DNA of 64,000 bases from Shewanella aestuarii. GTDB taxonomy: Bacteria; Pseudomonadota; Gammaproteobacteria; Enterobacterales; Shewanellaceae. The notes under the pieces were generated by a model. The model searched no databases. It was not told the DNA's origin and worked only from the letters and a program-made list of their open reading frames with translations. Shown one piece after another: positions 9,074-18,983 of this stretch; the stretch's first letter is position 1, and each line of letters opens with the position of its first letter. Position numbers and translations under genes: made by a program. The stretch covers positions 203,896-267,895 of the forward strand of contig NZ_BMOT01000005.1 of NCBI RefSeq assembly GCF_014647215.1. Direction: 5' to 3'.

Positions 9074-10630
9074 TTACATGTCTATTACGACTCGGTCTCT
9101 GCCATTGTTTTTTGCTTTGTATAGCGCAGAATCAGCACGTTCAAATGCTTCTTCGATGGTCTCATTGTCCATCACTTGCGCAGCACCTATAGATAATGTA
9201 ACTGTAATTCTCTGATTTTTAAACTTAAATGGAATATTTTTTACCTTTTCTCTTACGCGATTGAGTAAGGTTGAAATATGATCTTGGGTAATGTCAGGCA
9301 ATAATAATACGAACTCTTCACCACCATAGCGTGCAACAAACTCACTGTCACGTAGTGAGTTTTTTAATGCCATAGCAATGACTTGCAAGGTTTTATCTCC
9401 TGTACTGTGACCAAAGTTATCGTTAACCGTTTTAAAAAAGTCAATATCCGTAACGGCAATCCATAATGGCGTTTTGAAACGAATATGGTTGCGGTATTCC
9501 TGATCCATTCTATCTTCTAATGCTGTACGATTAGCTAGCTGAGTGAGAGGGTCAAGAAGGTTTAGTTTTTGGTGTTCAAACAATTTTTCTTTATAACTAT
9601 TAGCTTCTTGGGTGATGCTGTTTAACTCTTTACGCATAGATTCAATGGATTTACGTAAAATAGTTTGTTCACGACTTTCAAGTGCTTCTTTGCGCGATAA
9701 GGCATCACGAAGCGATGAAAGTTGTACCGTTAATTGGGTTTTTAAATCCAATAAATCTTCAACATCTGTGATAATGCCGCCAGCGTTATCAACTCTTAAA
9801 TTGATTTCTTTGTTCAGCTGTTGTTTTAGCTGTTGGCTGCGTTCGTTATTGTTATGTGAGCTATTCACCACGTCACGAACAACTGTCAATGCATCATTAA
9901 GAGCGTATAGAAAGTCTTGTGAAGCCGATTTCTCTCTTGCGATATTATCTAGTAATAAGCTTAGGATAGTTTGATACGATTCAAGTAAAGTATCTAAGGT
10001 AATTTCACCTAATAATACTTCTTTCATGACTAAAATTTGATCGCGTTGATCTTTACGAAACTCAATTTCTGATATTTTTACCGCTAACTCTCGGGCAAGT
10101 TGAATGTGTTGTGGCAAGATGTCGTAATCATCTGCAGAGGTAAATTGCTGTTGTAAAATTTCCTCATAGAAACCAATTAGCTTTTCAACTTTAGGAATGT
10201 ATTCCCAAACAGTATGAAATGGTTTAGCCAGATCTTGCTTGAAATAATTGATCTCTTTTTTAACTTTCTCTGGGGCTGAGTTAACACGCTGAATTTGTCT
10301 TATTACCCTTGAAAGACCCATACGACTCTCTTCAAGTTGAGTCATGGTATGGTTATATTGCCCCTTCAAAATTCGCTCAATATCGACTAATTCAGGTAAT
10401 GCTTCATCGATTTGTTCATAACTGTGAAGATGGTGTCGTAATTTGGCTAATTTATTATCGAGTTCTAAGTTTTGCCCTTTACAGGCTAAGCTTAAGTGGC
10501 CAATAAATTGGATCAGGGTTTTCAGCTTGTCATTGCGATCTTTATTGATGTCATCTAAAGCCGAACGTGCAGCATGAAGTTTTTGTTTCATTAGCGTTAT
10601 TTGTGATATCGCTATTTCAGAATCTTTCAT
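9074..10630 (-). CDS. GGDEF-domain diguanylate cyclase with a long coiled-coil N-terminus
   Basis: Predicted to make cyclic di-GMP from two GTP. The 518-residue protein is soluble. The first 340 residues are helical and rich in Leu, Lys, Glu and Gln, reading like coiled coils, with no known sensor domain that I recognise. The C-terminal GGDEF domain (about 355-518) starts at LDPLTQLANRTALEDR, has the metal-binding DIDFFK, and an intact active site GGEEF. The allosteric I-site position is RDSE rather than RxxD, so product inhibition may be weak. It is followed 50 bases later by ppnN on the same strand. Confidence 0.88.
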   Translation of the reverse strand: MKDSEIAISQITLMKQKLHAARSALDDINKDRNDKLKTLIQFIGHLSLACKGQNLELDNKLAKLRHHLHSYEQIDEALPELVDIERILKGQYNHTMTQLEESRMGLSRVIRQIQRVNSAPEKVKKEINYFKQDLAKPFHTVWEYIPKVEKLIGFYEEILQQQFTSADDYDILPQHIQLARELAVKISEIEFRKDQRDQILVMKEVLLGEITLDTLLESYQTILSLLLDNIAREKSASQDFLYALNDALTVVRDVVNSSHNNNERSQQLKQQLNKEINLRVDNAGGIITDVEDLLDLKTQLTVQLSSLRDALSRKEALESREQTILRKSIESMRKELNSITQEANSYKEKLFEHQKLNLLDPLTQLANRTALEDRMDQEYRNHIRFKTPLWIAVTDIDFFKTVNDNFGHSTGDKTLQVIAMALKNSLRDSEFVARYGGEEFVLLLPDITQDHISTLLNRVREKVKNIPFKFKNQRITVTLSIGAAQVMDNETIEEAFERADSALYKAKNNGRDRVVIDM

Positions 10631-10857
10631 AAATGGCCTTGTTGCTTAAGATGAACGTTTGGTCAGAAAAAAGCCTAGTGATCATAAATCTTCTACTAAA
10701 TTGAAAATTAAAACCCAAATAGCTAATGCGACTTAGTATAACGAAAAACTCAGATATACACATTGTAGCAATGTTATAACAAAGCGTGAGCGACCGATAT
10801 CTAAAATCCATACAAAAAAAGGTCCATTTGGGTGATTGCTGGTTAATTGTTCGATAG

Positions 10858-13008
10858 TTATTTGGGCCACGACTTTTCAGTAATAACTTGATTGCTTTCT
10901 GCTTTTATTATTCCTCTCTTCAATGCTTGAGTGAGATTGAGGTATAAAGGCGCACTAAAAATCGTCGCAGGAGCAAAATTAAGCGTTTTTAATGAAACAT
11001 AGGTACTGTCAGCTTGGGTCATGGCGGTTGCCAATGCATATTGTGCCGTTTCAAAATGAAGTTCTGCAGAAATGTTGGCATCTGGGTTTGCTAATAGTGG
11101 TAGCGACAGATGACCTATGTATATCTTTGATTGAGCAATATCACGATTAAAACAGGGGATAGTCGGATTGTTTAGTACCGCGGTAGACAGATAGCTTGTA
11201 ATGGCAGCAAGGAGATCATTTGCGCTGATACTGTGATTAAAACAGCATGCAAATTGTCCAGGTTTTATTATGTAGATGTCTGCAGTGAGTTCTTGGCTAA
11301 GCTCATTGATAAATTTATGGATAATTTTAGCTGATTCCGTTAAGCCCATTTGGGTATCGCTATGGGTTAATGCTTCAACTTTTATCAGTGTGAAAGTTGA
11401 AATCTCACTTATACGGTCAAAGTTGAGCCTTTGTAAACAGGCTCGAAGACCGTTTAGTTGGGAAATCGGCTCTAATAAATATTGTTTTTTAAATCTGCGC
11501 TGTGCGTTAATTATTTTGCTTGAACGACTTAATGCAATTAACAATACGATGGCAATAAAAACTAAAAAGCTCACCAAGCTGATAATAATAAAGTGTTTAT
11601 GGTTAATTTCGTCGGCTTGTTCGTTTACTTTGTTTTGCAGTAAGTCCAAGTCAAACTTTAATTTTTGCTCGGTTAACTCGGATGAAGATGTCGGTGAGCT
11701 CTGTTGATCTTCAGCAATCTTGGTGAGGTCAATAATCGCATCAACAATATTAATTGCTGACGCTAAGTCACCAAGTTGTCGATAAGCGGTAGATAAATAT
11801 TTAAGCGCTTCTAATTCTTGCTCTGTAAGATTTTTCTCTTTGGCTAAGGCTAATGATTTATTGGCATGTTCTATTGCTTCTAACCACATAGATTGTTTTA
11901 GCAAAATCTGTGCGTACAACGCCTCATTATATACCAAATAATGTTTAACATTTTTTGCAGTAAAAATCGCATTGGCTTTGGCTATTGAGGTTAAAGCATC
12001 ATTGCCATTATCGAGGTTGAGATACGCTTCTGCGATGTTGTGGTGATTCAATCCTTGACCAATTTCATTGCCAAGGCGCTCATTGACTTGCAGTGCGTTA
12101 AGGTACTGAACAATGGCTTGGTTCCATTGTTTTTGTTCGCCATAAACCATTGCGATAACGGTTAACGCTTCTGATATATATGAGTCTTGATTAAGGGCTT
12201 GAAAGCTTGTTGCGGCATCATGAGCATGTTTTAAGGCTTCATCCCATTGTTCCAAATCACGATAAGTGCGGGCTAAATTCAATTGTGCATGAGCTTTAAT
12301 GCCGGGATAGCTGATACGATTACCGACACGGAAAGCTTCACCATAATATTGTAATGATTTAGCATGTTCATTTCTGCGGTTGTAATAACGACCTAATTCC
12401 AATTCTGATAATGCGATAAAGTAGTCATTTCGCATTTGATAGGCGATTTCTCGGTAGCGGTTTAAGTGAGTTAGATTGGCCGCGGGTTGCAACACCATTT
12501 GATATAGGCCGCTTAGGTGTTCATGTAAGGTAAATTTGAATAGGGTGGCTTCTTCAGATGGATCAGAACTAACCTTATTAAGGGCTTCATTGTACTGGTC
12601 TATGGCAAACGCGTAATCTTGAGTTTTTCTTGCTTTAAGGCGAGCGTTTAACATGATTAAGACTGCTTGGTCATGCGGTCTTGATATTACTATTTCTAAC
12701 TGTTTGATGAGTATTTGCGCATCATCATATTTAGTTACGGAATGAACATTAGATTCTAGATTGAGTCTGGCAAGTAGGATTAATTTTTGAATCAGTTTTT
12801 CAGAATCAATATCAAGTCTGTCAGCTATTTGATCAAATTCAACTGAATTTGAAAACGACAATGGAAATTGAGTGCTTTTGTTCAGTTCCACAAATAACTC
12901 TTGTGGTGCTTCTCTAAAGCGTACTTCCTGATCTTCAAGTACGCTTGCATTCACCACAACAGGCGAAAAAAACAATAACAGCAAAATTGAAACCATAAAA
13001 TGCCGCAT
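10858..13008 (-). CDS. Exported TPR protein with a transmembrane segment and a degenerate GGDEF-like domain
   Basis: A 716-residue protein. I chose the ATG at 13008 because GGAAGAAGG precedes it and it begins a signal peptide (MRHFMVSILLLLFF, then VVNASV); the longer frame adds 60 unlikely residues. Residues about 100-440 are tetratricopeptide repeats (for example YNRRNEHAKSLQYYGEAF and NLARTYRDLEQWDEALKHA). One transmembrane segment lies near 471-493. The cytosolic tail has LLEPISQLNGLRAC and YIIKPGQFACCF at the places where DPLTGLxNR and RxGGDEFxxL would be, so it is probably a catalytically dead GGDEF relative. A signalling role is inferred. Its neighbour is an active-type GGDEF gene. Confidence 0.75.
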   Translation of the reverse strand: MRHFMVSILLLLFFSPVVVNASVLEDQEVRFREAPQELFVELNKSTQFPLSFSNSVEFDQIADRLDIDSEKLIQKLILLARLNLESNVHSVTKYDDAQILIKQLEIVISRPHDQAVLIMLNARLKARKTQDYAFAIDQYNEALNKVSSDPSEEATLFKFTLHEHLSGLYQMVLQPAANLTHLNRYREIAYQMRNDYFIALSELELGRYYNRRNEHAKSLQYYGEAFRVGNRISYPGIKAHAQLNLARTYRDLEQWDEALKHAHDAATSFQALNQDSYISEALTVIAMVYGEQKQWNQAIVQYLNALQVNERLGNEIGQGLNHHNIAEAYLNLDNGNDALTSIAKANAIFTAKNVKHYLVYNEALYAQILLKQSMWLEAIEHANKSLALAKEKNLTEQELEALKYLSTAYRQLGDLASAINIVDAIIDLTKIAEDQQSSPTSSSELTEQKLKFDLDLLQNKVNEQADEINHKHFIIISLVSFLVFIAIVLLIALSRSSKIINAQRRFKKQYLLEPISQLNGLRACLQRLNFDRISEISTFTLIKVEALTHSDTQMGLTESAKIIHKFINELSQELTADIYIIKPGQFACCFNHSISANDLLAAITSYLSTAVLNNPTIPCFNRDIAQSKIYIGHLSLPLLANPDANISAELHFETAQYALATAMTQADSTYVSLKTLNFAPATIFSAPLYLNLTQALKRGIIKAESNQVITEKSWPK

Positions 13009-13205
13009 AAATCGTTGACCTTCTTCCTTGATAAGCCGACTTCGGCCGGATTCAAAATAAATGATAAATTGTAAATGAATGTTGTTTATTGCTGAGACGT
13101 ACACGATAGATTGGTATAATTTTCTCCAGAAAGCAAAACAATCTGCATAAATATAAAACATTGTAATAAAAATAATAAATAGAATCATATCAGAAGGAAA
13201 TCATA

Positions 13206-15032
13206 GTGAAACCCATCTCTTTAGCAATTATGTTCAGTAGTGCTGTTTTTATTGCCAGTTGGACACCAAAAGCCTTAGCCGACGTTCAATACCAGATAGA
13301 TTTAACACAGCCTCAGCATCATATCGCAAAAGTGGCCGTCAGCTTTCCAAAAACTGACGAGAAGTTATTAACGATTAACATGCCTGTTTGGCGAACAGGG
13401 CGTTATGAAGTGTTACCTATCGCCGATGCGGTAAGATTATTTAAAGCCACCGACAGCCAAGGCAACGAACTCGATTGGCGTCGAACTGCTAGCGGAGAGT
13501 GGCAAGTCAGTCTAATTAAACCGTCGAGTGTCACAATTCATTATCAGGTTTATGCTAACCAATTGGGTGACCGTTTGCGTCATATTGACCGTACTCATGC
13601 CTACCTAGATGCCAGTGGCATATTTATGTATAGCCCATTATTCAGAGATGATGAGGTAAAGGTTAATTTATCTGTGCCTAAAGAGTGGAAAAGTTATTCG
13701 GGGATGAAATCAGGCAATAAGGCACACTCGTTTATTGCGGATAATTATGATGTATTAGTCGACTCTCCCATTGAAACCGGAATTAACCAACATTTTGCTT
13801 TTAAAGCCGATGGTCGCAACTATGAAGTGGTTTTTTGGGGGGAAGGCAATTATGACACAACTGAAATTGTCGCTGATTTAGAAAAAATCAGTCATCAAGC
13901 ATCCGCAATTTGGGATGGTTATCCTTTTGAACGTTATGTTTACATGGTGCATGCTACAAGTGGCGCTCGCGGTGCAACTGAGCATTTAAATTCCACGGTT
14001 ATACAGTTACCTCGTTTTAACTTTCGTGAGCGTGAAGACTACTTACGTTTTATCAGCACAGCATCGCATGAGTTTATCCACACTTGGAATGTTAAAGCGT
14101 ACCGCCCACAAGGGTTAGTCCCTTACAATTACCAAACTGAAAACATGACTGAGTTATTATGGATAGCAGAAGGGTCAACCAGTTATTTTCAGCATCAGCT
14201 TTTACTGCGTGCTGGCATTATCAGCGCCGAAGAGTTTTTTGATGATTTAAGTAAACGTATTACCAGTAACCAGCGTAATCCTGGGCGTGAAATTCAGTCG
14301 ATTGCTGAAGCCAGTTTAGGTCAGTGGAGCAGTACTTGGGGAGATTATGCGGTTAACCATAGTGTGAATATCTACTCTGAGGGTTACATGACCTCTTTAG
14401 CGTTAGACTTTGATTTGCTTTCACAAACCCAATTAAACCATTCATATCGTGATGTTCATAAAAAGCTATATCAAGATTTTAAAGTGCCTATGGGATATCA
14501 GGTTGACGATGTTAAAAAGATTCTCAAAGGGCTAACAGGTAAAGATTATCAGGCATGGTGGCAACAGCATGTGAGTTCGCCTGTGTCATTAGATTTTGAT
14601 GCCTTGTTATCTCAGGCTGGGTTGCAAATTGGCTATGACAAAGACGCAAAAACCTTAGTTGATGCAGGTTTAACGCTTACTGGCTCACATAATGATTTAA
14701 CCATTGCAAATGTGCGCCGAGAAGGCCCAGCATGGCAAGCTGGAGTTAATGCTGGAGATGAAATCATTGCTGTAAACGGACTTAAAGTGACAGCTTCTGG
14801 TTGGGATAAACGTTTGGCTGATTTTAAAGCGGGTGATAGCGTTGAGTTGACCTTGTTCAATAATGATCAACTAGCCAAACGCACTATTACCTTAGCAGAA
14901 CATCCAAAAGGTGAGCAAAAAATTTCCCCCGTTGAGTCGGTAACGGCTGAACATAAAGCTTTCTTAAAGGCTTGGGTAGGGATTGACTGGCCGTTCGACA
15001 GTGATGGGAAATTTATCAAACCAGCAAAGTAA
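13206..15032 (+). CDS. Secreted M61 family metallopeptidase with PDZ domain
   Basis: A glycyl-aminopeptidase-type zinc peptidase of 608 residues. GTG 13206 follows AGAAGGAAA and begins a signal peptide (cleavage near KALA-DVQ). The zinc motif HEFIH is at residues 288-292, with the third ligand Glu in WIAEGSTSYF near 322. A PDZ domain near 500-570 contains VRREGPAWQAGVNAGDEIIA. Family members act on N-terminal Gly or Ala residues; the natural substrate here is unknown. It is monocistronic and diverges from the TPR gene across about 200 bases. Confidence 0.88.
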   Translation: MKPISLAIMFSSAVFIASWTPKALADVQYQIDLTQPQHHIAKVAVSFPKTDEKLLTINMPVWRTGRYEVLPIADAVRLFKATDSQGNELDWRRTASGEWQVSLIKPSSVTIHYQVYANQLGDRLRHIDRTHAYLDASGIFMYSPLFRDDEVKVNLSVPKEWKSYSGMKSGNKAHSFIADNYDVLVDSPIETGINQHFAFKADGRNYEVVFWGEGNYDTTEIVADLEKISHQASAIWDGYPFERYVYMVHATSGARGATEHLNSTVIQLPRFNFREREDYLRFISTASHEFIHTWNVKAYRPQGLVPYNYQTENMTELLWIAEGSTSYFQHQLLLRAGIISAEEFFDDLSKRITSNQRNPGREIQSIAEASLGQWSSTWGDYAVNHSVNIYSEGYMTSLALDFDLLSQTQLNHSYRDVHKKLYQDFKVPMGYQVDDVKKILKGLTGKDYQAWWQQHVSSPVSLDFDALLSQAGLQIGYDKDAKTLVDAGLTLTGSHNDLTIANVRREGPAWQAGVNAGDEIIAVNGLKVTASGWDKRLADFKAGDSVELTLFNNDQLAKRTITLAEHPKGEQKISPVESVTAEHKAFLKAWVGIDWPFDSDGKFIKPAK

Positions 15033-15102
15033 GCACATCCTGAGCAGGAGCAAACTTTGGCGATAAATTGTCTTGGTTATCCTTATTGCTATTAACAATA
15101 TG

Positions 15103-15131
15103 AAAATGCCCATCAACTTGATGGGCATTTT
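15103..15131. terminator. Intrinsic terminator after the M61 peptidase
   Basis: AAAATGCCCATCAA pairs with TTGATGGGCATTTT across a two-base turn. It is symmetrical, so it may also serve the convergent GST gene. Confidence 0.85.
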
Positions 15132-15175
15132 GGTTTGGCAGCGTCACTTGCACAGTTGATCAACATGAGGGCTAA

Positions 15176-15733
15176 TTACTGCGGTGGTTTAGTATCGGCA
15201 AAAGGAGGATAGGTGGCGATTGCTGCTAAAAAACGCTTCAAGTTAGGGCAATTATCAATATTAATACGTTGTCGGAATAATCCCCAATCTAAATAACAGG
15301 CCAACCTTAATTCGGCATCGCTATAGGGCGCCGAGTTGCTTAACGTAAGCTGTTCAAATTGTGCAATACTTGACGCTATTCGAGCGGCTTGCCGTTGGGT
15401 ATAAGCCACTGCATGAATATCCACACCATCTTTTTCTAAAAAGAACAGGTTTACCGTGCTATCAAGGGCAGTATTTACCATGCAAAAGGTATCAAGTTCT
15501 GCAGGTGAAGCTAAATAATCCTGACCAGCTTGTTGACGAATGTAGAATAAAATCGCGCTAGAGTCGGTTAAGAAAGTGTCCTTGTCCTGTAAAAATGGCA
15601 CTCGCTGTGTCGGTGAATGAATTGCACTACTGGCTTGATCGGTTTCAATAAACTCAAAAGTTTGGCCTGAAGTCATCAAAGCCATACGGCAATGACGTAC
15701 AAAAGGTGAAGTATAGCTACCATAAAGTTTCAT
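15176..15733 (-). CDS. Glutathione S-transferase-like protein
   Basis: A 185-residue cytosolic protein. The N-terminal thioredoxin-like half reads MKLYGSYTSPFVRHCRMAL, then TQRVPFLQDKDTFLTDSSAIL, where the cis-Pro and the DSSAI glutathione-binding pattern are visible. The C-terminal half is helical. It is somewhat short for the family (about 200). GCAGGAG precedes the ATG. The substrate cannot be told from sequence. It follows rdgC by about 37 bases on the same strand, so the two may be co-transcribed. Confidence 0.85.
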   Translation of the reverse strand: MKLYGSYTSPFVRHCRMALMTSGQTFEFIETDQASSAIHSPTQRVPFLQDKDTFLTDSSAILFYIRQQAGQDYLASPAELDTFCMVNTALDSTVNLFFLEKDGVDIHAVAYTQRQAARIASSIAQFEQLTLSNSAPYSDAELRLACYLDWGLFRQRINIDNCPNLKRFLAAIATYPPFADTKPPQ

Positions 15734-15770
15734 TCTGACTCCTGCTATTTATGCGATTGCGATATTAAAC

Positions 15771-16682
15771 TTAAATGCTTTGTTCCATTGGCCCAAAAGC
15801 GCCATGCAATGCTTGAATGAAAGCAATAAGTTCACTGCCCATTAAGGCGAAATCGGCATCTAAACGTGCCATAGGATCTTCATTGCCGACATCATCGTTA
15901 CCCGCTCTAAATTCTTCGGAGAATTTAATACGTTTTACGCTGGCATCAGATTGCATCACAAATGCGATTGATTGAGCAAAGTGCAGTGCAAGTTTATGTA
16001 CTTGTTTGCCCGTGGCTAAGTGCGCAAGCACTTCATCTTCCTGTAAAACTTGTTGTTTAAAGCGAACAATTCCACCTTCGTCAGAATCGGATTTTAGTTC
16101 TGCTTCATCTTGCATTTCAAATGGTAAAGAGGCGGCACCAGCCTGAAGCCATTCAGTTAACGTTTGCTCGATTGGTTTAGCATAACTTAATGGAATAACA
16201 GGTAAACTGCCTAACGCTTTACGTAATAGCGCTAACAATTCCTCAGCTTTGGTAGCACTTGAACTGTCGACTAAGATCATTTCTAGTTCAGGTAAAATTA
16301 GTGCTCGGGTTTGGCTGCGACGCGAAAACGCACGTGGAAGTAACGTGGTCGTGATGTCATCTTTCATGGCATCTTTTTCTTTCTTAGTCACTTTACGATT
16401 TTCTTGCTCTTCAATTTCAGCCACTTTTTCATCTAATGCTTCTTTAATTACCTGACCAGGTAATATTTTCTCTTCTTTAGTGACACAAATTAAGTGACGG
16501 TTTTCAGCGCTGTGGACTAAAGATTGGCCTTTTTTACCTAAAGCATTGGAGAAACCAAATTTGCTGATGTCTTGGCTAGTACAAGGCGAAAATGTGAAGT
16601 CAGCTAAAGCTTGTTCGAGCGTTTCAGTGTCGGTTGAAAACGGTTTATTGAAACGATACAGGGTGAGATTTTTAAACCACAT
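15771..16682 (-). CDS. rdgC: Recombination-associated protein RdgC
   Basis: RdgC is a ring-shaped DNA-binding protein that limits RecA-driven recombination and is needed when replication restart fails. The 303-residue product matches the family in length. Typical features are the start [15 protein letters not shown], the segment [11 protein letters not shown], and the lysine-rich stretch [12 protein letters not shown] near residues 98-110. The porin-phoB block follows on the other strand after a promoter region. Confidence 0.95.
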   Translation of the reverse strand: MWFKNLTLYRFNKPFSTDTETLEQALADFTFSPCTSQDISKFGFSNALGKKGQSLVHSAENRHLICVTKEEKILPGQVIKEALDEKVAEIEEQENRKVTKKEKDAMKDDITTTLLPRAFSRRSQTRALILPELEMILVDSSSATKAEELLALLRKALGSLPVIPLSYAKPIEQTLTEWLQAGAASLPFEMQDEAELKSDSDEGGIVRFKQQVLQEDEVLAHLATGKQVHKLALHFAQSIAFVMQSDASVKRIKFSEEFRAGNDDVGNEDPMARLDADFALMGSELIAFIQALHGAFGPMEQSI

Positions 16683-16989
16683 AAAAAGACACTCATTAAT
16701 AAATAAATTAGTTGGCCAAGCAGTTTACGGCATCTTAATGGTTGGGTAAACAGCGGTTTTTGTTGATTTTACATTGAAACAATCAGGTTTAATAAAAATG
16801 TCACATTTATGTTTTTAGGTTTATTTATTGTTATTTTTCAGTGACTAACGTTTTTTGGTTGTTTGCTTAACACTATTAATTAAGGCTATGCTTATTTATT
16901 GCAATATTTCTGAAACATTTCCAAGGCAAACTTCGGCTCGTTCCAAACAACAAACACATGACGAAATGAAACGTCGAAAGGATGAAATG
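16683..16989. other. Divergent promoter region between rdgC and the porin gene
   Basis: About 300 bases, AT-rich. I looked for a Pho box before the porin and found only a lone TGTCAC near 16800, with no partner at 11 bp. No other motif is convincing. Confidence 0.4.
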
Positions 16990-17916
16990 ATGAACTTATT
17001 TGCTAAAACTCTACTGGCTTGTGCGGTATCTGCTACGACAATTTCAACTGCTTACGCGGCAGAACCATTATTAGTTTATGGTAAGTTAAATGTGTCAGCA
17101 CAATCTAACGATGTAGCCGGTGAGACAGAAACGACAATTCAAAGTAATGCATCACGTTTTGGTGTGAAAGGTGATTTTGACCTAGGTAATGATCTTCAAG
17201 CTTTTTATACCATCGAATATGAAGTTGATACTGGCGATGATGCAAAAGAGAACTTTAAAGCGCGTAATCAATTTGTCGGTTTACAAGGTCACTTTGGTTT
17301 AGTCTCTGTGGGACGTAACGATACAATGTTAAAAGTCTCTCAAGGTAAAGTTGATCAATTTGGTGATTTAGCGGGCGATCTAAAAAATGTGTTTAAAGGT
17401 GAAAACCGTATGGCACAAACCGCAACTTATATGACGCCTATGTTTGGTGATTTTCAAGTTGGCGTAACTTATGTTGCCGATGGCGATGCTGAACAAAATG
17501 CTGAAAATGGCGTGAGTATGGCTGCCACTTATGGTGATGCTGATTTAAAACAAACACCAGTATACGCAGCTATTGCCTATGATTCGAAAGTAAAAGGCTA
17601 TGACATTGGCCGTGCTACGGTACAAGGCAAGCTTGTGGGTGTTGTATTAGGTGGTATGTACCAGCAGCAAGAAAAATTAGATTCTGGCATTACCGATAAC
17701 GGTTATTTATTAAGCGCGGCTTATGGGATTAACGATGTGACCTTAAAAGCCCAATATCAAGACATGGATAACAAAGGCGATTCATGGTCTGTTGGCGCAG
17801 ATTATAAATTAGCTAAACCTACAAAGCTTTTTGCTTTCTATACTACCAATGCTTGGTATGAATCAGGCGATATGGATGATTCATACCTAGGCTTAGGTTT
17901 AGAGCATAAGTTTTAA
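16990..17916 (+). CDS. Outer-membrane porin (Gram-negative trimeric type)
   Basis: A 308-residue beta-barrel porin of the OmpC/PhoE-like class. A signal peptide ends at STAYA-AEP. The mature protein begins with the porin strand LLVYGKLNVSA, has SNASRFGVKGDFDLGN, NQFVGLQGHFGLVSVGRND, and ends in a C-terminal Phe (GLGLEHKF), the signal for barrel insertion. AAAGGA lies 7 bases before ATG 16990 and 4 before the adjacent ATG 16987, so 16990 is preferred. Standing beside phoB suggests phosphate-linked use, but no good Pho box precedes it. Confidence 0.88.
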   Translation: MNLFAKTLLACAVSATTISTAYAAEPLLVYGKLNVSAQSNDVAGETETTIQSNASRFGVKGDFDLGNDLQAFYTIEYEVDTGDDAKENFKARNQFVGLQGHFGLVSVGRNDTMLKVSQGKVDQFGDLAGDLKNVFKGENRMAQTATYMTPMFGDFQVGVTYVADGDAEQNAENGVSMAATYGDADLKQTPVYAAIAYDSKVKGYDIGRATVQGKLVGVVLGGMYQQQEKLDSGITDNGYLLSAAYGINDVTLKAQYQDMDNKGDSWSVGADYKLAKPTKLFAFYTTNAWYESGDMDDSYLGLGLEHKF

Positions 17917-17930
17917 GCGTTGCGCTAAAT

Positions 17931-17956
17931 AAAAAAGGAGCTACGGCTCCTTTTTT
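17931..17956 (+). terminator. Intrinsic terminator after the porin
   Basis: Stem AAAAAAGGAGC with GCTCCTTTTTT around TACG. Confidence 0.92.
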
Positions 17957-18086
17957 GCTTTTGGTCAATATGTTTTATGGATTATTGGGCAGCTTTTAAG
18001 TGTAACTCAGTTTATAGATGTGAATTAGCCAAGCAATTGAAGTAGTTTATCGATTAATATGGTTAAATATTTCCAAGATCATAATT

Positions 18087-18115
18087 CTGTAATAAAACTG
18101 ACCAATAATAGTCAT
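18087..18115 (+). promoter_or_regulatory. Pho box before phoB
   Basis: Three half-sites on an 11-bp period: CTGTAAT (18087-18093), CTGACCA (18098-18104) and TAGTCAT (18109-18115), with AT-rich 4-bp spacers. This matches the known PhoB site (CTGTCAT repeats 11 bp apart) and sits 28 bp before the chosen start, so phoB is probably autoregulated. Confidence 0.75.
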
Positions 18116-18142
18116 CGTGGCAAATTACTGATAGAAGCGAAT

Positions 18143-18832
18143 ATGACAGCAAGGATATTAATTGTAGAAGATGAATCAGCCATCCGTGAGATGCTGACAT
18201 TTGTGATGGAACAACACGGGTTTACAACCGCTGCAGCTGAAGATTTTGATTCCGCCATCGAGTTATTGGCGGAACCTTATCCTGATTTAATTTTGCTAGA
18301 TTGGATGTTCCCTGGTGGCAGTGGTATTCAATTAGCTAAACGGCTAAAGCAAGACGAGTTTACTCGGCAAATCCCGATTATTATGCTGACGGCTCGTGGT
18401 GAGGAAGAAGATAAAGTCAAAGGCTTAGAAGTAGGTGCTGATGATTACATCACTAAACCTTTTTCCCCCAAAGAACTGGTAGCGCGTATCAAAGCGGTAT
18501 TGCGCCGCAGTGCACCAACACGCTTAGAAGAAACCATTGATGTTCAAGGTTTGCAGTTAGATCCTGTGAGCCATCGTGTTTCAGTAGGCGATACAGTTCT
18601 GGACATGGGACCGACCGAATTCAGACTTTTGCACTTCTTTATGACACATCCAGAACGTGTTTATAGCCGTGAGCAGTTATTAGATAATGTTTGGGGCACT
18701 AACGTTTATGTAGAAGATCGTACCGTAGATGTTCACATTCGCCGCTTAAGAAAGGCCGTTGAGCAGGGTGGATACGATAAGCTAATTCAAACGGTTCGTG
18801 GCTCTGGCTACAGATTTTCTACTCGCATGTAG
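18143..18832 (+). CDS. phoB: Phosphate regulon response regulator PhoB
   Basis: An OmpR-type response regulator that activates phosphate-starvation genes. The 229-residue product has a receiver domain with the acidic pair ED at 9-10, phospho-acceptor Asp53 (LLDWMFPGG) and Lys in TKPF, then a winged-helix DNA-binding domain from about 130 ([26 protein letters not shown]). ATG 18143 gives the conserved start [11 protein letters not shown]; the upstream in-frame ATG lies before the Pho box and is rejected. phoR follows after 151 bases. Confidence 0.96.
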   Translation: MTARILIVEDESAIREMLTFVMEQHGFTTAAAEDFDSAIELLAEPYPDLILLDWMFPGGSGIQLAKRLKQDEFTRQIPIIMLTARGEEEDKVKGLEVGADDYITKPFSPKELVARIKAVLRRSAPTRLEETIDVQGLQLDPVSHRVSVGDTVLDMGPTEFRLLHFFMTHPERVYSREQLLDNVWGTNVYVEDRTVDVHIRRLRKAVEQGGYDKLIQTVRGSGYRFSTRM

Positions 18833-18983
18833 TGAATTGATTGCCAATGATTAATTTGGCGATGTTTGCTGGGTTAATTAATGATAATCTAGCCACTCAA
18901 CAGTGAAGTCTCACTGTGTGGCAGTATGGCGTGTTTTATTGAATGCGTTAAAGACTGCCATACAGCCATTTAGGTAACATATA

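Noticed and set aside
11276..11707. A 143-codon plus-strand ORF inside the TPR gene
   Set aside because: Opposite strand of a supported gene, no ribosome-binding site, low-complexity product.
16780..16860. Pho box before the porin
   Set aside because: Only one TGTCAC heptamer is present, with no second half-site 11 bp away.
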